Shown: positions 1 through 12,068 of the stretch, piece by piece | Layout of the letters: every line of letters begins with the position of its first letter | How positions within the stretch are numbered: position 1 is the stretch's first letter | Assembly (NCBI GenBank): GCA_002964805.2 | Contig: PUDQ02000020.1 | Location: 372,001 to 436,000 of the forward strand | From: Trametes villosa | Taxonomy: Eukaryota; Basidiomycota; Agaricomycetes; Polyporales; Polyporaceae | DNA: 64,000 nt | Direction: 5' to 3' | The notes under the pieces: model-generated | What the model was told of the DNA's origin: nothing | Seen by the model: the letters and a program-made list of their open reading frames with translations, nothing else | The model's database searches: none | Program-made: the position numbers and the translations under genes

Positions 1-1676
1 CTAGGCCACTGGCGGTCGGGTGGGAGGTGGCGCAAACCCATTCCCGAATAGCTGCAGGATTGTGGGCAGAATCCTGTACTACAATCATGCCGGGTGAGCG
101 CGTACGCCTACAATCGATTGCATTCCTGTGTGGCAGGTCAGTGAAAGGCCGCTCGCCGATCGGTTGCATTCAAACTGCGGAATAACAGCCTCAAGGGACC
201 TAACGCCGCACGAGGCCATTCTACTTCGGCGGTAGTGCGCTGGAGAGCTCAAACGTATGAGAATTGGATAGTCCAATGGCTGATAACACGCACCCAGGAG
301 TACGGTCTCGGAAAGTCGCACCAGGGCGGCCGCAGTAGCGCACGAACCCCATGGCAGTGCGCGCCGCCGTAGTAAGCGGACGGGCGCAGCCCGTTCTTTT
401 AGGCTGGATCGCAGGCTGCGTGTCCGATGCCGGAGTCCGATTAATGCGTTTGAGCGTGGTCGAAGCTGTGGCAGTCCTGCGGTAAGAGAACCGAGCCTCA
501 AGGAACAGGCATGAGGGGCGCGATTCTACTGTTTGGGCAAGCGGACGCCTCGTGCGCGTATTCAAGTGGGATTTTATCCACGAGGGCGCCGCGATGTATA
601 TGCGATGGCGGTGCAGTGAGCCAGCGGCCGCGCGCCACGAGGCAGATGATAGAAGTGGGCGGCGGTAGCAGTATACTTCGAGTTATCTGCGATGGTACAA
701 ATTAGCGTCTAGGTATGGAAGGACGAACATTCCAGTCAGAAATACGAAGAGAGCGACTTCCGCGTGGCTCGCAAAAGCGACAGAGCACCGCCCATTAAGC
801 ATCACAAGGACGCGCAAGAACACGCTCTTGCCCTGGTTCTAGCGTACTCGGGTCAGGGCCAGTACTATGATCCTGATGTGAGAAACGGGGGCTGGGAACA
901 AGACAGAGGTCAGCTATGGCAGGCGGTTGCCACGCACTAGCCCTGCACTGGATTTCTTGCTTGGTCGAAGCGCGTTGAAGACAAGATGGAGACAATCGGA
1001 TTCAGAGGGGCGGCCTCTCCCGCGAATTGGTTCACTACGAGGACAGGACCAAGAACAGCCCGACTTCGTGGCCGAAGGCTCTCCATGGTGGCGGAGTTGA
1101 GTAATTCTTATTCTGTTCGGCAGGTTTTGTGGACTGGGAACAAGACAACATATCCGTGTCAGAAGACTTTACGATTTGACAATAAACCATGGCAGCGTAC
1201 TGTATTGTAGCGGGGCCCGGGGAAGCCGTTCCCCATCATTTGTATTTCGTACGGACCGTTCACATTTCAGGATGCAGACTTGAGAAGCACATGTACGCCC
1301 ATTGCATTGAAGTCTCGAGAAAGCGGAGTGTGGTTGTTGCCAGCGGCTCGAGTACATAGCGCTATAGGCCTCAGATCCGGATATCTCTGGTATTACTGCC
1401 AATCATGCCAAGCGCGGAGGCGGGCGGTTGTTAGGGGTCCCGGGGTCCCGGGCCTGAATCGGGCGATGAGCGAATGTTGGGGCCGAACGCCGGGGCCACT
1501 GGTTTATGTGTGGGATCTTATAATTCTGGCGGACAACCACCGCCTCAAACCGTGCACCTGTCCTCCCCTTCCTCCGTCTCTACCCACCGGCCTGCTAATC
1601 CTTCCACCCACACGCCCTGCCCCCGCACCGGTTTCCTACTAGACCTGTACTCGGATTCTGCCCGCTGCCGCCTGCC
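1..1676. other. Gene-free left edge and 5' flank of the Ca2+/H+ exchanger
   Basis: I could not support a gene here. The open frames are short, overlap one another on both strands and show no recognisable domain or plausible exon chain. The last 130 bases or so are pyrimidine-rich with runs of C and T, as in many basidiomycete 5' leaders, so they probably contain the promoter and 5' UTR of the exchanger that starts at 1677. Confidence 0.5.
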
Positions 1677-4495
1677 ATGGATTCCGAACACTCAGCTGCC
1701 ACCCAGACCTCCGCAGTCCAGCGTCACCCAACCTTTGACCTTCCTACAGAGGGCGGTGCGGGTCCGCAGAGGCGTTCAACTACAAATACGAACGGGGCCG
1801 TCTCCCGGGCCACCTCAAGGACCTCCCAGTCATCCCGCCCCAGGTCTGTACTCCGCGCCCTTACCATGCCGGATAAGCCAGTAGGACATGCGCCACCAAT
1901 CCTCCAGCAGATCAAAGCCGTCGTGCTCATGTCGTGTCAGTACCGTCCTCGTCGTCTACCGCACGCGACTTACCCTCTCCTACAGGGCTGAACGTTCTGC
2001 TGGTCTGCATCCCAGTATCGGTGCGTAACATCTACTCGACCCCTCTTCATTGTCTCACCTTCGCTTGTTCACAGTGGGCTCTGCACTTTGCTCTTCCCGA
2101 TACGAATTCCAATGATACCATAATATTCATCTGTATGTTCTCGTCTTCCTCCTCATGTTCGACATCACTCAGCTGTCGCAGTCTCCTTTCTCGCCATTAT
2201 CCCCCTCGCGAAGGTCAGGAATACCGCATATACTCACAGTGGGGCTCAAATTGACGTCTTTTCAGCTGCTCGCTTTCGCGACCGATGAACTATCTATGCG
2301 AGTCGGCCAGACTCTCGCTGGCCTCCTCAACGCCACTTTGGTAAATTGATTTCGCCACCAACGCGCAATTTTGTACTGATGCAATCATTTCAGGGCAACG
2401 CGTAGGTCTCCCCATTCCCCATGAATGCGCCTCCACTAACAGCTTATCATGCCTCCGTCAGCGTTGAACTGATCGTAGCGGTACGTGTTCGTCGGCTCGT
2501 CGCGTACTAGCAACCATTGATGAGTTCCCGCCCCCAGATCATCGCGCTCATCAAGTGCGAGCTCCAGATTGTCCAATCATCATGTACGTTCCTCACGCGC
2601 CCCCGAACCACATCTTCCACCCGCGTCCTACGAAGCGCTTGTATATCTGAATATCTGGAGAGATTGGACATCTTGCGCGCGAATTGTGGTTCAGGACCCT
2701 TAACTGACGCTCGTCTTTCATGTAGTGATCGGCTCGATCCTGAGCAATCTCCGTAAGCGCGCTCTCAACATAACGCCGAGCATACACTCACCGGAATTTG
2801 CAGTGCTCGTTCTCGGAATGTGTTTCTTCGCCGGTGGAACGAGGTTCTCGGAACAAGGCTTCGGCATCAGTACGTATCATCCCGCCCGGACCTCCTGCGC
2901 AGACGGATGCTATGAGTTTCCCGCTAACCCACATTCCTGACAGGTGTCACGCAGTTGAACTCTTCGCTGCTGATGATGTCCGTGATTGCGGTGCTTATCC
3001 CGGCCGCGTTCCACTTCACTGCCGGCGAGCAGATCGAGGACCCGAAGGAGGCGACAGATATTCTTGCTGTTAGCCACGGAGTACGTCGGATCCTATTCGA
3101 GCTGTCATGGCGAGAGCGTGGAAGCTAACGGTCGCACGCTATTCCTAGACCGCTATCATCCTTCTCTTCAGTGCGTACACCGCGCCCCTCACCGTGACGT
3201 ACGGCGCTGACACAGACGTTTCATCGCCTTCAGTTTACGGCTCGTACCTGGTCTTCCAGCTCTTCTCACACAAGACGCTCTACGATGACCGCCATCCGGA
3301 TGTGTTCAAGTCCACTCCCTATGAAGCCCGGGAAAAGAAGAAGCAGGCGGCTGCCGCCGCTGAGGCTGAATCCCAGGCGGAGGCCAACGGCAGCTCAATA
3401 CGCTTGAACACCATGACTGGCCAGCAGCTCCAGAGCTCTCCGACCGGAAGTGTTTCGAACGAGCATGACCCCGAAGCTGGGACTATCGCCGCACCATCAG
3501 AGGAGGAGGAGGAAGAGCAGCCACAGATGAGTGTGCCGATGACCATCGGACTGCTCGCTGTGGTCACTGTGGTACGTTCTCCTGTCTACCGTGTTTTACG
3601 GGGCTATCCCCTGATCCGGCCCGGACGTGGTTGACCAATGCTATCCCCCTCACAGCTCGTCGCGGTCACGGCCGAGTTCCTCGTCGACTCGATTAACGGC
3701 CTCGTCGACGGCGGACATGTCAACCGAGAGTTCATCGGTCTCATTCTGCTCCCGATTGTCGGGAACGCCGCAGGTGCGTGCTGCCTGTCGTTCGCCGGCG
3801 ACGGCGAGCGCGGCGATGCTCTGCAGCCAGTGCCCGTGCTGACCCCGGCATCTCACGCCCACGCCAGAACACGTCACGGCCGTCACGGTGTCGGTGAAGG
3901 ACAAGCTGACGCTCAGTCTTGGCGTCGCCGTCGGCTCCAGCATTGTACGTCTGGTCCCCCTGGCACCGCAGCCGCATACTGATCCGCCCCGCCATTTCGT
4001 CATGCGCCTCGCCCGGCCGCTGCGTCCCACAGCAAATCGCGCTCTTCGTCATTCCGTTCATTGTCACCTTGGCGTGGATCATCGGGAAGCCGCTCAGCCT
4101 CCTGTTCGACCCCTTCGAGTCCATCGTGCTCTTCTTCTCAGGTACGCCGACTGCGCGCGCGCGGTGGTGCCTGCATGCCCTCGGAGCTGACCGGGCACGT
4201 TCCCCTCCCCAGTCATCGTCGTCAATTACGTCGTGCAGGACGGAAAGAGGTGCGTGGTTTTGGCTCCGTCGTCATGTCCGTGCGCGCGCCCCTGACACGT
4301 GCGCTCCGCCCTGCAGCAACTGGCTCGAGGGCGTGGTTCTCATGTGTCTCTATGTCATCCTCGCGGTCGTGTTCTGGTTCTACCCCGGTGCGTCTACCCC
4401 TCGCCTCGTGCCTCCGCTGCGCCGCGTCGTGCTCATTTTGCCTTTTGGCGCGTGTTCTAGGTGTCAACGAGCTGGGCCGCTCGCTCATGTGCTGA
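1677..4495 (+). CDS. Vacuolar Ca2+/H+ exchanger (CAX/VCX1 family)
   Basis: Membrane antiporter that should move Ca2+ into the vacuole in exchange for protons. I join 19 exons into 522 residues: 1677-1935, 1986-2020, 2075-2132, 2182-2213, 2266-2340, 2394-2401, 2462-2480, 2538-2583, 2726-2752, 2804-2869, 2944-3080, 3149-3170, 3234-3571, 3656-3773, 3868-3944, 4033-4141, 4213-4249, 4317-4387, 4461-4495. The summed length is a multiple of three and all junctions stay in frame. The two alpha-repeat signatures of the family are present, GNAVELIVA in the first half and GNAAEHVTAV in the second. About eleven hydrophobic segments flank an acidic loop rich in Glu (around 3480-3530), like the acidic motif of CAX proteins. 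The N-terminal 85 residues are hydrophilic and Ser/Thr-rich, where CAX proteins carry a regulatory tail. Exon 6 is only 8 nt long. Family assignment is firm; the exact orthologue is not. Confidence 0.93.
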
Positions 4496-5220
4496 AGCCT
4501 CGGTCGAAAACCGCATAGACGTGCACGGTGTCCTGGCGCCGCAGAACCCAATGTCTGCGCCGCGTCAGCAGTGGCACCGTGCGCCCGCTGTCCGCGTTCG
4601 ATTGCCTCCATGGGGTCCCTTTCTCGCAGTGTGTCTCAGTGTCACTGGACTTTGTCATGTATCTTTACGAACGTTTACTACATTACTCCTCCGATCGTCG
4701 CGCACCCTCCTCGCTCGTTACCGCACCCGCATACTTGCTCTCCGTCCGTCCGCACCTTGCATACATTCACGAATATAGTTCACGATCCTGCATGCATACC
4801 GCATCCCTAGGCTCCTCCTCTCCGTCCCCGTCCCGCTCGGTTGGTTGGTTGGTGATCGTCGCGCAGAATCCCCCGGCTACCTTCTTTTTTATCGTAGTAT
4901 ACCTAGTGCCGCCGCGCCGTTTGGGCGCGGCATTTGTAGGGCCCAATCGTTCTATCAGCGTCAAGCTTGGGTTCCCGGTTACGCCACCAGGCCACCTGTC
5001 GTCCCTCGCTCGTTTTCCAACAGAAGCAGAGCTCGAGCGTAGGAGGTAGTGCGGGATATATAGATAGATAGTAGAGCGTCCGAACCCGAAGTATAAAGTA
5101 TGCTACACAGCCTCGCGCGAAACCTATTCAACCGGAGGCGCGCCCTGGACGCGATAGCGATAGTATCTAGTCCGCCTCGCCCGTGCTGCGCGCGCGCACC
5201 GTCAATGAGTCTGCGCACGC
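4496..5220. other. Convergent 3' region between exchanger and FOX2
   Basis: The exchanger (+) and FOX2 (-) run toward each other, so this interval should hold both 3' UTRs. It includes a short TTGG tandem near 4840-4852 and an A/T-richer stretch near 5050-5100 (gatatatagatagata). No coding exon was found in it. Confidence 0.5.
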
Positions 5221-8200
5221 TCACAGCTTGGCCTTCAGCGGTGCGCCCGCGTCCGCCAGCGTCGCGGCTGCGGCGGCGAGGACGACGCTTCCGCGCTCCT
5301 TGACCTTCGTCGCTAGAGGTGGCAAGGTGGCGTCATGTCAGCGATGCGTTCCCATGGCGCACAGCCCAGGGAAGGCGGGTGCGGACAGAAGGCAGGCACG
5401 GGGCTAGGAAAGGGCACGCACTGAAGATGACCTTGTCGCCCTCCTTCCACATCTCCGTCACGAGTGTCTCGCCTGGGTAGACGACGCCCGCGAACCTAAT
5501 ACGCCGGGCGGCGGTGTCAGCATTGCGCTACGAGAACGGAGTAGGGGAATGCGGGGAAGGGGAAGAGACTCGGGGGCTGGGAGTTGACTCGGACGCGGAG
5601 CCTGGACGCAGAAGCGGCGCGTCTGCGACGCGCTTCTCCGAGTACAGGGCTGTTTCCGCGACGGTGTCCACGCATAACTGGGTCCACATACCTCACTTTG
5701 ATATCCTTGAACTCGCCGAACGCCTTGAGGACATGCTTTCCGGCGATGCCCATCGAGCACAGGCCTGGGGGTTAACGCACGCGGCGACGTAAGTGGGACA
5801 GCCCGGAGGCAGACACATATGGCAGATCGTCACCGTGCAGGATGGGCTTATCGAAGCCGCCGACCGCAGCGAACTCGGGAAGAATCTGCGCGGGTGCCAG
5901 GGTGTCAGACGACGCTCGGAGAGTGCGGCCGAGGTGGGCCTGGTGACTCACATGCAGGGGGTTGAGGTCGCCGCTCAGCCTAGACGGCAGTTAGGTTGAG
6001 CAGTCTGGGTGGAAAGAAGCGTATGTGGCCAGTGGGACGCGCGGCCTCACCTGTACAATGCGGCCTGGCTGGGCAGCGTCTTCTCCTCCGCGACTGCGTC
6101 TGGCTTCCGCTGGGGCGGCTTGTTCTCTGCGGTTGCAGCGCCGCGGTCTGTCCACATGCAGGCCCCCAGTCAGCCTCTTGGATTGACGATGGGGGAGGCA
6201 ACGTTATGGTGTGGGGAACACGAGGAGACCACACCTTTGCCTGTCCGCTTCCCGCCAAAGCCGCCGGAGCCACGGATGAAGACCGTGGACTGGTTCTCGA
6301 AGATGACCTTGCCCGAGTGCTTGTCCTTCGTCTCCACGATGGAGGTCACCGCCGCCGCCTTGCCCTTGTCCAGCACCTCCATCAACCTATGCTCCCCATG
6401 GTCAGCCCCCACTCCAACTCCGCTCTTGGGAAAGAAAAAGGAAGACTTACCGCGCCTCGTTGACGAGCTCGCCGCTGGTCGGTATCGGCGCCTTGATCGC
6501 CAGGTACTGCTCGCCATGGAGCAGCTTCGCCGGGTTGAAGTTCGGGAGCCAGTCGAGCGACAGGCCCGCGCTCGCCTGGAACTGCGGGACGACGCCGAAT
6601 GTCGGGAGCGCGGCGAACTCCTCGTGGTTCTCGTACGTCCACTGCAGCTCCTGCTCGGTCGCGCCGACGCCGAGGTTGTAGAGGATGACGTCGCGCTCGA
6701 CGTAGCTGTACTCGGCCGGCTCGTCCACATCCTTCTTCGCGGCCGCGACGATGTCCGCGTCCTCGGGGTCCGCGTACGGGCTGTCGGACGAGCCCTCGCC
6801 GCTGCTTGCACTCTCGTCGGTGTTGCCGAAGTTCTCGGCAATCTGAGGAGAGGGTTAGAGAGCGGTGAGCGGGTGTTCGGGGTATGACCTACCTGCATGA
6901 ACGCCTCCTGGGTGCTCCCCGGGTTCGTAGCACGCCCATCGTCTGCGGGACCTGTGAGCATACACCAAACGGGGTTACCCTCAAGCACACTCACTGAAGT
7001 CGGTGATGTTCTGCCACTTCGAAGCAACGTCCTCGGGCGTGAGCGGGCGGTTAACGGGGAACCCGTAGCCGCCAGTCCGCTGCCACCTGACCTGCGCAAC
7101 CCACCCGGCAGCGACCTGGAAGATGCTCCCCGTCGTCTCGTCGTTCGCGTCGCTGCTGAGGAACCCGACCACGGGCGCGACGTATTCTTCCTGATAGCCA
7201 GATAGCCACACGGTGAGATCAGACTGTGCTCGGCCCCGTGACAATCGCTGAAACGAACCTTGACTGCCTCGACGCTCGCTGCGGCCCTAAATCGCGATAT
7301 CAGGATTGACGCAGCGCGAGCGGGAAGGAAAGGCTTGGCAACTTACCGGCCGAGACCGGTGGCGGCGCCAGCGGACGGAATCACGACGTTGGCGAAGATG
7401 TTGTACTTCTTGCCCTCGATGGCGAGCGTCTTCGTGAAACCGAGGATACTGGCCTTGACGGTGGAGTACTGCAAGAACCATAGGTCAAGAAGGACGTCGG
7501 AGGGGGACCCCGGAGGCCACGCACGTTTGCAAGATGGGGAAGACCGTCTAAACAGCATATCAGTACGAGCAGCGGCGCCACAAAACGCAACAACGTACAT
7601 AGGCCGGCCTGAGAGCCGAAGGTCACAATGCGGCCATACTTCTGCTTCAAGAAAAGGGGCCAGACGGCCTTGGCACACTGCAGCGCAACGTCAGTAAACT
7701 CTCCCTCTGGCTCCATTGATGGAATATGACCTTATACGTCGCCCTATCACAGGTGTTCAGCAAGTCGTGAAGAACAGTGCAAAGCATATACGAACCTAAG
7801 ATGGACAGCAAGGACCTCGTCCCAGTCCTTCTCAGACAGCTTCTCGAATGCACTCGGGCGCGCAACACCAGCGTTGGCGACAAGCACGTGAACTCCGCCA
7901 AAGGCGTCCAGCGCGGCCTTCACAATGCCTTCGCCGTCTTCCGCAGATGCAACGGCAGCAACGGCCTTCCCTCCAGCTAGCAGAAATGGAGGGTTATTGG
8001 TGCGTGCGGTATGAAGACATAACCAGAAGAAACATACCCTTCGTGATTGTGTCAACGATGGCCTGGGCAGCCTTGCTATCGACGTCGTTGACGACCACGT
8101 TCGCTCCGAGACGGCCATATTGCAGCGCATATGCCCGACCCAGACCAGAACCTGCACCCGTGATAATGACGGTCTTGCCGTCGAAGCGCACCTCAGGTGA

Positions 8201-9597
8201 GGCCTGGGCATTTGACGAGACCTTGGAGGACTCTGCAATCTTGGCCTTTGAAAGAGTCTGAACAATCATATTCTATCCTTGATTCAGAGATAATGCTTAC
8301 CTGGACATCGAAGTCCGGAAGGCCTTGTGGGCTGTCCGACGTTGTAAGTACTACTGGAAGCCAGGAAATAAGACATACTTACTGCTCAGGGTCAGATTCA
8401 AAGTCTGTAATTTGCTCCCACTTCTCTTGCACCTGTCGTATGCACTATGAGTACAGAAGCCTGCATGTATCCTGGATAGTAGCGACGTACAGCTGATGGC
8501 GTGAACGTCTTGTCGGTCTTGAACGAAACGCCCTTGCTACGTTCCCACCTGACCTCGGCAACGTACCCTGCGCCGACCTCGAAGATCCTTCCATTCGCGT
8601 CAGGACCCTCTGGATGAGTGATGGCAAGGACAAAGGGCGCAACGAAGGCGGGCTAGGTAGATGTACGAGTCAACCTCTTATGCTCTCCGACGGGACGTTG
8701 CATGCCTACCTTCAGGTTTGCCAGCATCTCTGGCGGCATGATCGTTTCTGTCATGGCAGATGCAGCCATCTGTACCGTAATGTCAACACAGTATAGACAG
8801 AAACCGGGATGCAAACATACAGGCGCGATGACAGTGGCCTTGATGTTATACCGAGCACCCTCAGCAGCGAGGGCCTTGGTGAAGCCGACAAGGCCCATCT
8901 TGGCAGCGCTGTAGTTCGCCTGGCCGAAGTTGCCTGCGCCATGCTCTTAGCTATACGTCGCTTGGGCGCAGTGCCAAGACATCACGTACCGTAGAGGCCA
9001 GCTGCGCTCGCAGTGTTCACAATACGCCCGAACTTCTGCTTCTGGAAGATGGGCCATGCTGCCTTGGCACAAGAGTACGAGCCCTTGAGATGGACGAGCA
9101 TGATCTGGTCCCATTCTTGGTCGGACATGTTCTTGAAGCTGTAGGGCGCGCCAGAGAAGCATGAATAGACAGCGAAGGACACAGTAACGGATACACGCAC
9201 CCCTTATCCCTCAAAATACCCGCGTTGTTAATTAGGATGGATACTCCGCCGAATGCGTCTACCGCGGTCTTGATGACGGCCTCTCCATCTGCTACGGATG
9301 CCGTGTTCGTGACGGCCTTTCCTCCGGCTACGGTGACTGTTCAGATTCTCAACTGACGCGCCTTGGCTGTGCGCGCACCTTGGGTAATCTCGTCAACGAC
9401 CTTCTGTGCAGCCTCCTGGCTGACGTCGTTCACCACGACGTTCGCGCCTCTCGAGGCGAAGAGCAGCGAATAACTGTTGATGAGGTCATTACAGCGCGTC
9501 GAGCGCTAGAGAGGTGGGTGTATGCGCACGCTTTGCCGAGGCCTCCTCCTGCACCGGTGACGACGACGGTGTGTCCCTTGAAAGATAGTTGCGACAT
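5221..9597 (-). CDS. FOX2: Peroxisomal multifunctional beta-oxidation enzyme (hydratase-dehydrogenase, FOX2 type)
   Basis: Carries out the second and third steps of peroxisomal fatty-acid beta-oxidation: 2-enoyl-CoA hydration and (3R)-hydroxyacyl-CoA dehydrogenation. Order of domains: SDR-A from the start at 9597 (cofactor loop [18 protein letters not shown] then a YSAAK-type Tyr/Lys pair near 8900), SDR-B from about 8270 ([13 protein letters not shown] near 7460), then a hot-dog hydratase 2 domain from about 6730. The hydratase active-site motif SGDLNPLH lies at about 5950-5980, with the Asp and His five residues apart as in MFE-2 enzymes. No SCP2 domain follows, as is usual in fungi. The protein ends in Ala-Lys-Leu, a PTS1 peroxisomal signal, at the stop at 5221. 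The gene has many short introns. It sits directly downstream of a racemase-like gene on the same strand that also ends in AKL. Confidence 0.95.
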
Positions 9598-9982
9598 GGT
9601 GATAGTGGGAGGGCGAGGAGGATGTGAGGAGACCGCTGCCCTACGCGGCGGATTATAGACGAGTGCGGGGTCGTGCGAGGACGGGCATGTGAATTTCCGT
9701 CGGGTGGGCTGATCGCGCGCCCACGTGAATTAGACGCGTCGCTCTCCGCCACAATTTCCCCGCATCCGAGCTTCGGCGCGCGACGTCATCGTTGTCCTGA
9801 CCCCTACAGTACTTGCAGCCTCAGCTGAAGTTCTAGCAGTGACTATGTGTAAGTGGAGAAAGTCGATTCATGGCAAGCGTATGTTCACAGTCCGAGTACT
9901 AACGTGCCTACATTCGCAACAAACCTCGTAATACATTCCGCATCGGTCGGTCACCATGGCGTGAAACGTCCGCGGAGACGCG
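9598..9982 (-). promoter_or_regulatory. FOX2 upstream region
   Basis: 385 bp between the stop of the racemase-like gene and the FOX2 start codon. It must contain the FOX2 promoter and the 3' end of the upstream gene. It holds a CACGTG E-box at 9722-9727 and a GACGTCA CRE-like site at 9782-9788. Regulatory function is inferred from position only. Confidence 0.4.
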
Positions 9983-11657
9983 TTACAACTTCGCAACAGT
10001 AGCCTGATTTCCCAGCGCGCCCTCTCGCCTCAGCGCCGCCCGTTCGCTGTCATCCAACCCAAGCTCGTCCAGGATCTCCTCCGTGTGCGCTCCCCGCGGG
10101 ATTATGCTGTCGGCTGGGGCAGGCAGCGGCGCGACCGGCGGCGTCCGCTCCAGCCTTGGGTGGGGATCCGGCACAAAGCCACTGCGCGACGGTGAGCCTG
10201 CTTGTAGCGCCGCCGCCTCATCCGCGGAGAGGACAGGCACCGTACATGCATCGCTTCCTATTTCACGTTCAACACAGATCAACGTCAGGTGGTGGTACAA
10301 CATACCATCGAACACCTTCGTCCAATAGTCTTGGGGCTGCGTCGCAAATCCGCGCTCCATGAACGTCTTCAGGCGGGGCCATGTATCGACATCGTGCTGC
10401 TCCGCCTCCGACGGTCTCCAACCATCTTTCAAGGCGAAACCTGGCGGAAGAGCTCCTAGGAAGAGCTTCAAGAACGTGCTGAAGAATTGAGGCTCCAGAC
10501 ACGCAACCGACATCCACCTGCCGTCCGCGCAAGTGTACACGTTGTAAAAGGGCGCGCCGCCGTCAAGCATCCCAGTCCCTCTGCTGTCCCCAAAGTATGG
10601 GGACGACAGTTGCGCGGCAAGAAGTGGGAAGGATGACAAATAGCGTACTCCCGAGACCTACGCCCACTAGTTAGCTCAGAAATCCGTAGACTGCGCCCTT
10701 TGAGCCATACCATGTCGGTGTTGACGACTTGTCCTCGTCCGCTCTTGGTTCGTTCAATGAGCGCGAAGAGGATGCCCATCGCGCACATCATACCGCCACC
10801 GGCGAAGTCTGCTAGAATGTTCAGAGGGAACTCGGGCTTCCCCACGCCTGGGAGCATCTGCTCCAGTGTCAGCGCACCTTGCCGCATAGTAGGACGAACA
10901 GACACGAACAGAGAGGATTCCGCTAAGTGCGAGGTAGTTTAAGTCATGCCCTAGAAAGCCGACGTTTTAGCCCCCGCGCGCATGCAGACTGACAGCGACA
11001 GATACTCACCGGCCATGTCCTTGTGGGGTCCTAACCACTAGTCAGTTGACGCAGTTCACGAACATACTGTCTAGCGTGTGCACTTGCCTGTGCGCGGAAA
11101 CCTTTACAGATAATATCTTTCAGAATATAACACCCTTGAAAGAAGGGCCGAGTAACTTACCCTACGAGACGTGCATAGACCAACCGCGTGTTGGTGCCTT
11201 CTTTCTCGTCGAGGAACACCTCAGGGCCGAGTCCGAGCCGTTCCAGAACGCCCGGGCGGAACGGGTCGATGAGCACGTCTGCCCGCTCGACGAGCTGCCG
11301 CACCGCCGTATAGCCACTCCGCGTCTGCATACGCGTAGCGTAGACCGAAACCTCAGCTACCCCTCATATGGTGTTCTCATAGGCCGGAGAAACGGACCTT
11401 GGGGTCGACGGCGATAGACCGTTTGCCACGGGCAAGTACGTCGACAGACAAGGCCGCAGGGCGGTCGATGCGGATGACGTCCGCCCCGAAGTCGGCGAGA
11501 ACCATGCCCGCCATCGGTCCTGGCGCGAGGCCTGCGAACTGAGTGGCGTCAGCGTAAATGTCGAACCCGCGGGGGACGTTTTCAGTGGCAGCAAACTCGC
11601 CTCGACGACTTTGATTCCGGTCAAAGGAAGACTCGCATTAGGGTTTGAAGGGGGCAT
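9983..11657 (-). CDS. Alpha-methylacyl-CoA racemase-like protein (CaiB/BaiF CoA-transferase family III)
   Basis: Predicted to epimerise 2-methyl-branched acyl-CoAs so that they can enter beta-oxidation. Exon 1 (11601-11657) encodes the start of the fold and ends in KVVE. Exon 2 begins at 11538 with [20 protein letters not shown], the N-terminal signature of the family. Later exons carry [11 protein letters not shown] (11000-10900) and ILADFAGGG (about 10815), which contain the His and Asp used as acid/base in AMACR enzymes. The C-terminal half ([20 protein letters not shown], about 10540) is intact. The protein ends in Ala-Lys-Leu, a PTS1 signal. The first intron (11539-11600) uses a GC donor (GCGAGT) and a CAG acceptor. 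The GT-AG alternative would destroy the FAGLAPGP motif. A formyl-CoA-transferase role cannot be excluded, but the PTS1 and the FOX2 neighbour favour a beta-oxidation racemase. Confidence 0.88.
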
Positions 11658-12068
11658 ACTGGCAATAATGCCGGCACTGGTATCGCACAGAGTTGAACGA
11701 GCCGAGGCTGGAGGAGGCCGGAGAGAGCCTGCACATAAATGCGGGGAAAGGAGATCGACCGTTGTGGGGATGTACTTCGGGATTTTGAATACCGGAGGTA
11801 GCCGAACAGCCTGCTAAGAAAGCCGGTCCCACTACCCAAGTCGCCGGCTAGCAACGGGAGTAACAACCTCGACAACAACACCCAACGTCAACTGGCAGCA
11901 ATATGCGTATACAATTCGTGTCTCAGTCTAGTATGCGTCGTACGTACAATGCGTAGATATCATTAGTGCTCCGTACATCTCTCGTAACCCATGAGAATAT
12001 GAAGTCATCCTGCGGCTGGCACGGCGGCCCTGCCTCCAAACAAACTAGATCCTTCGTGTCAATAGATG
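11658..12068 (-). promoter_or_regulatory. Upstream region of the racemase-like gene
   Basis: 411 bp between the ABC transporter stop and the racemase start. On the minus strand, CCTCGG occurs at 11702-11707, 45 bp before the ATG. That hexamer is the core site of the fatty-acid regulators FarA/FarB in ascomycetes. Whether basidiomycetes use it is unknown, and one hexamer can occur by chance. Confidence 0.3.

Noticed and set aside
1474..1884. Plus-strand frame upstream of the exchanger
   Set aside because: Pro/Ser-rich reading of the CT-rich leader; overlaps the exchanger's first exon in another frame.
6009..6887. Long plus-strand open frame (292 codons)
   Set aside because: It lies antisense to the FOX2 hydratase exons, which carry clear motifs. 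Its sequence is Arg/Leu/Val-rich and lacks conserved motifs, as expected for a shadow frame.
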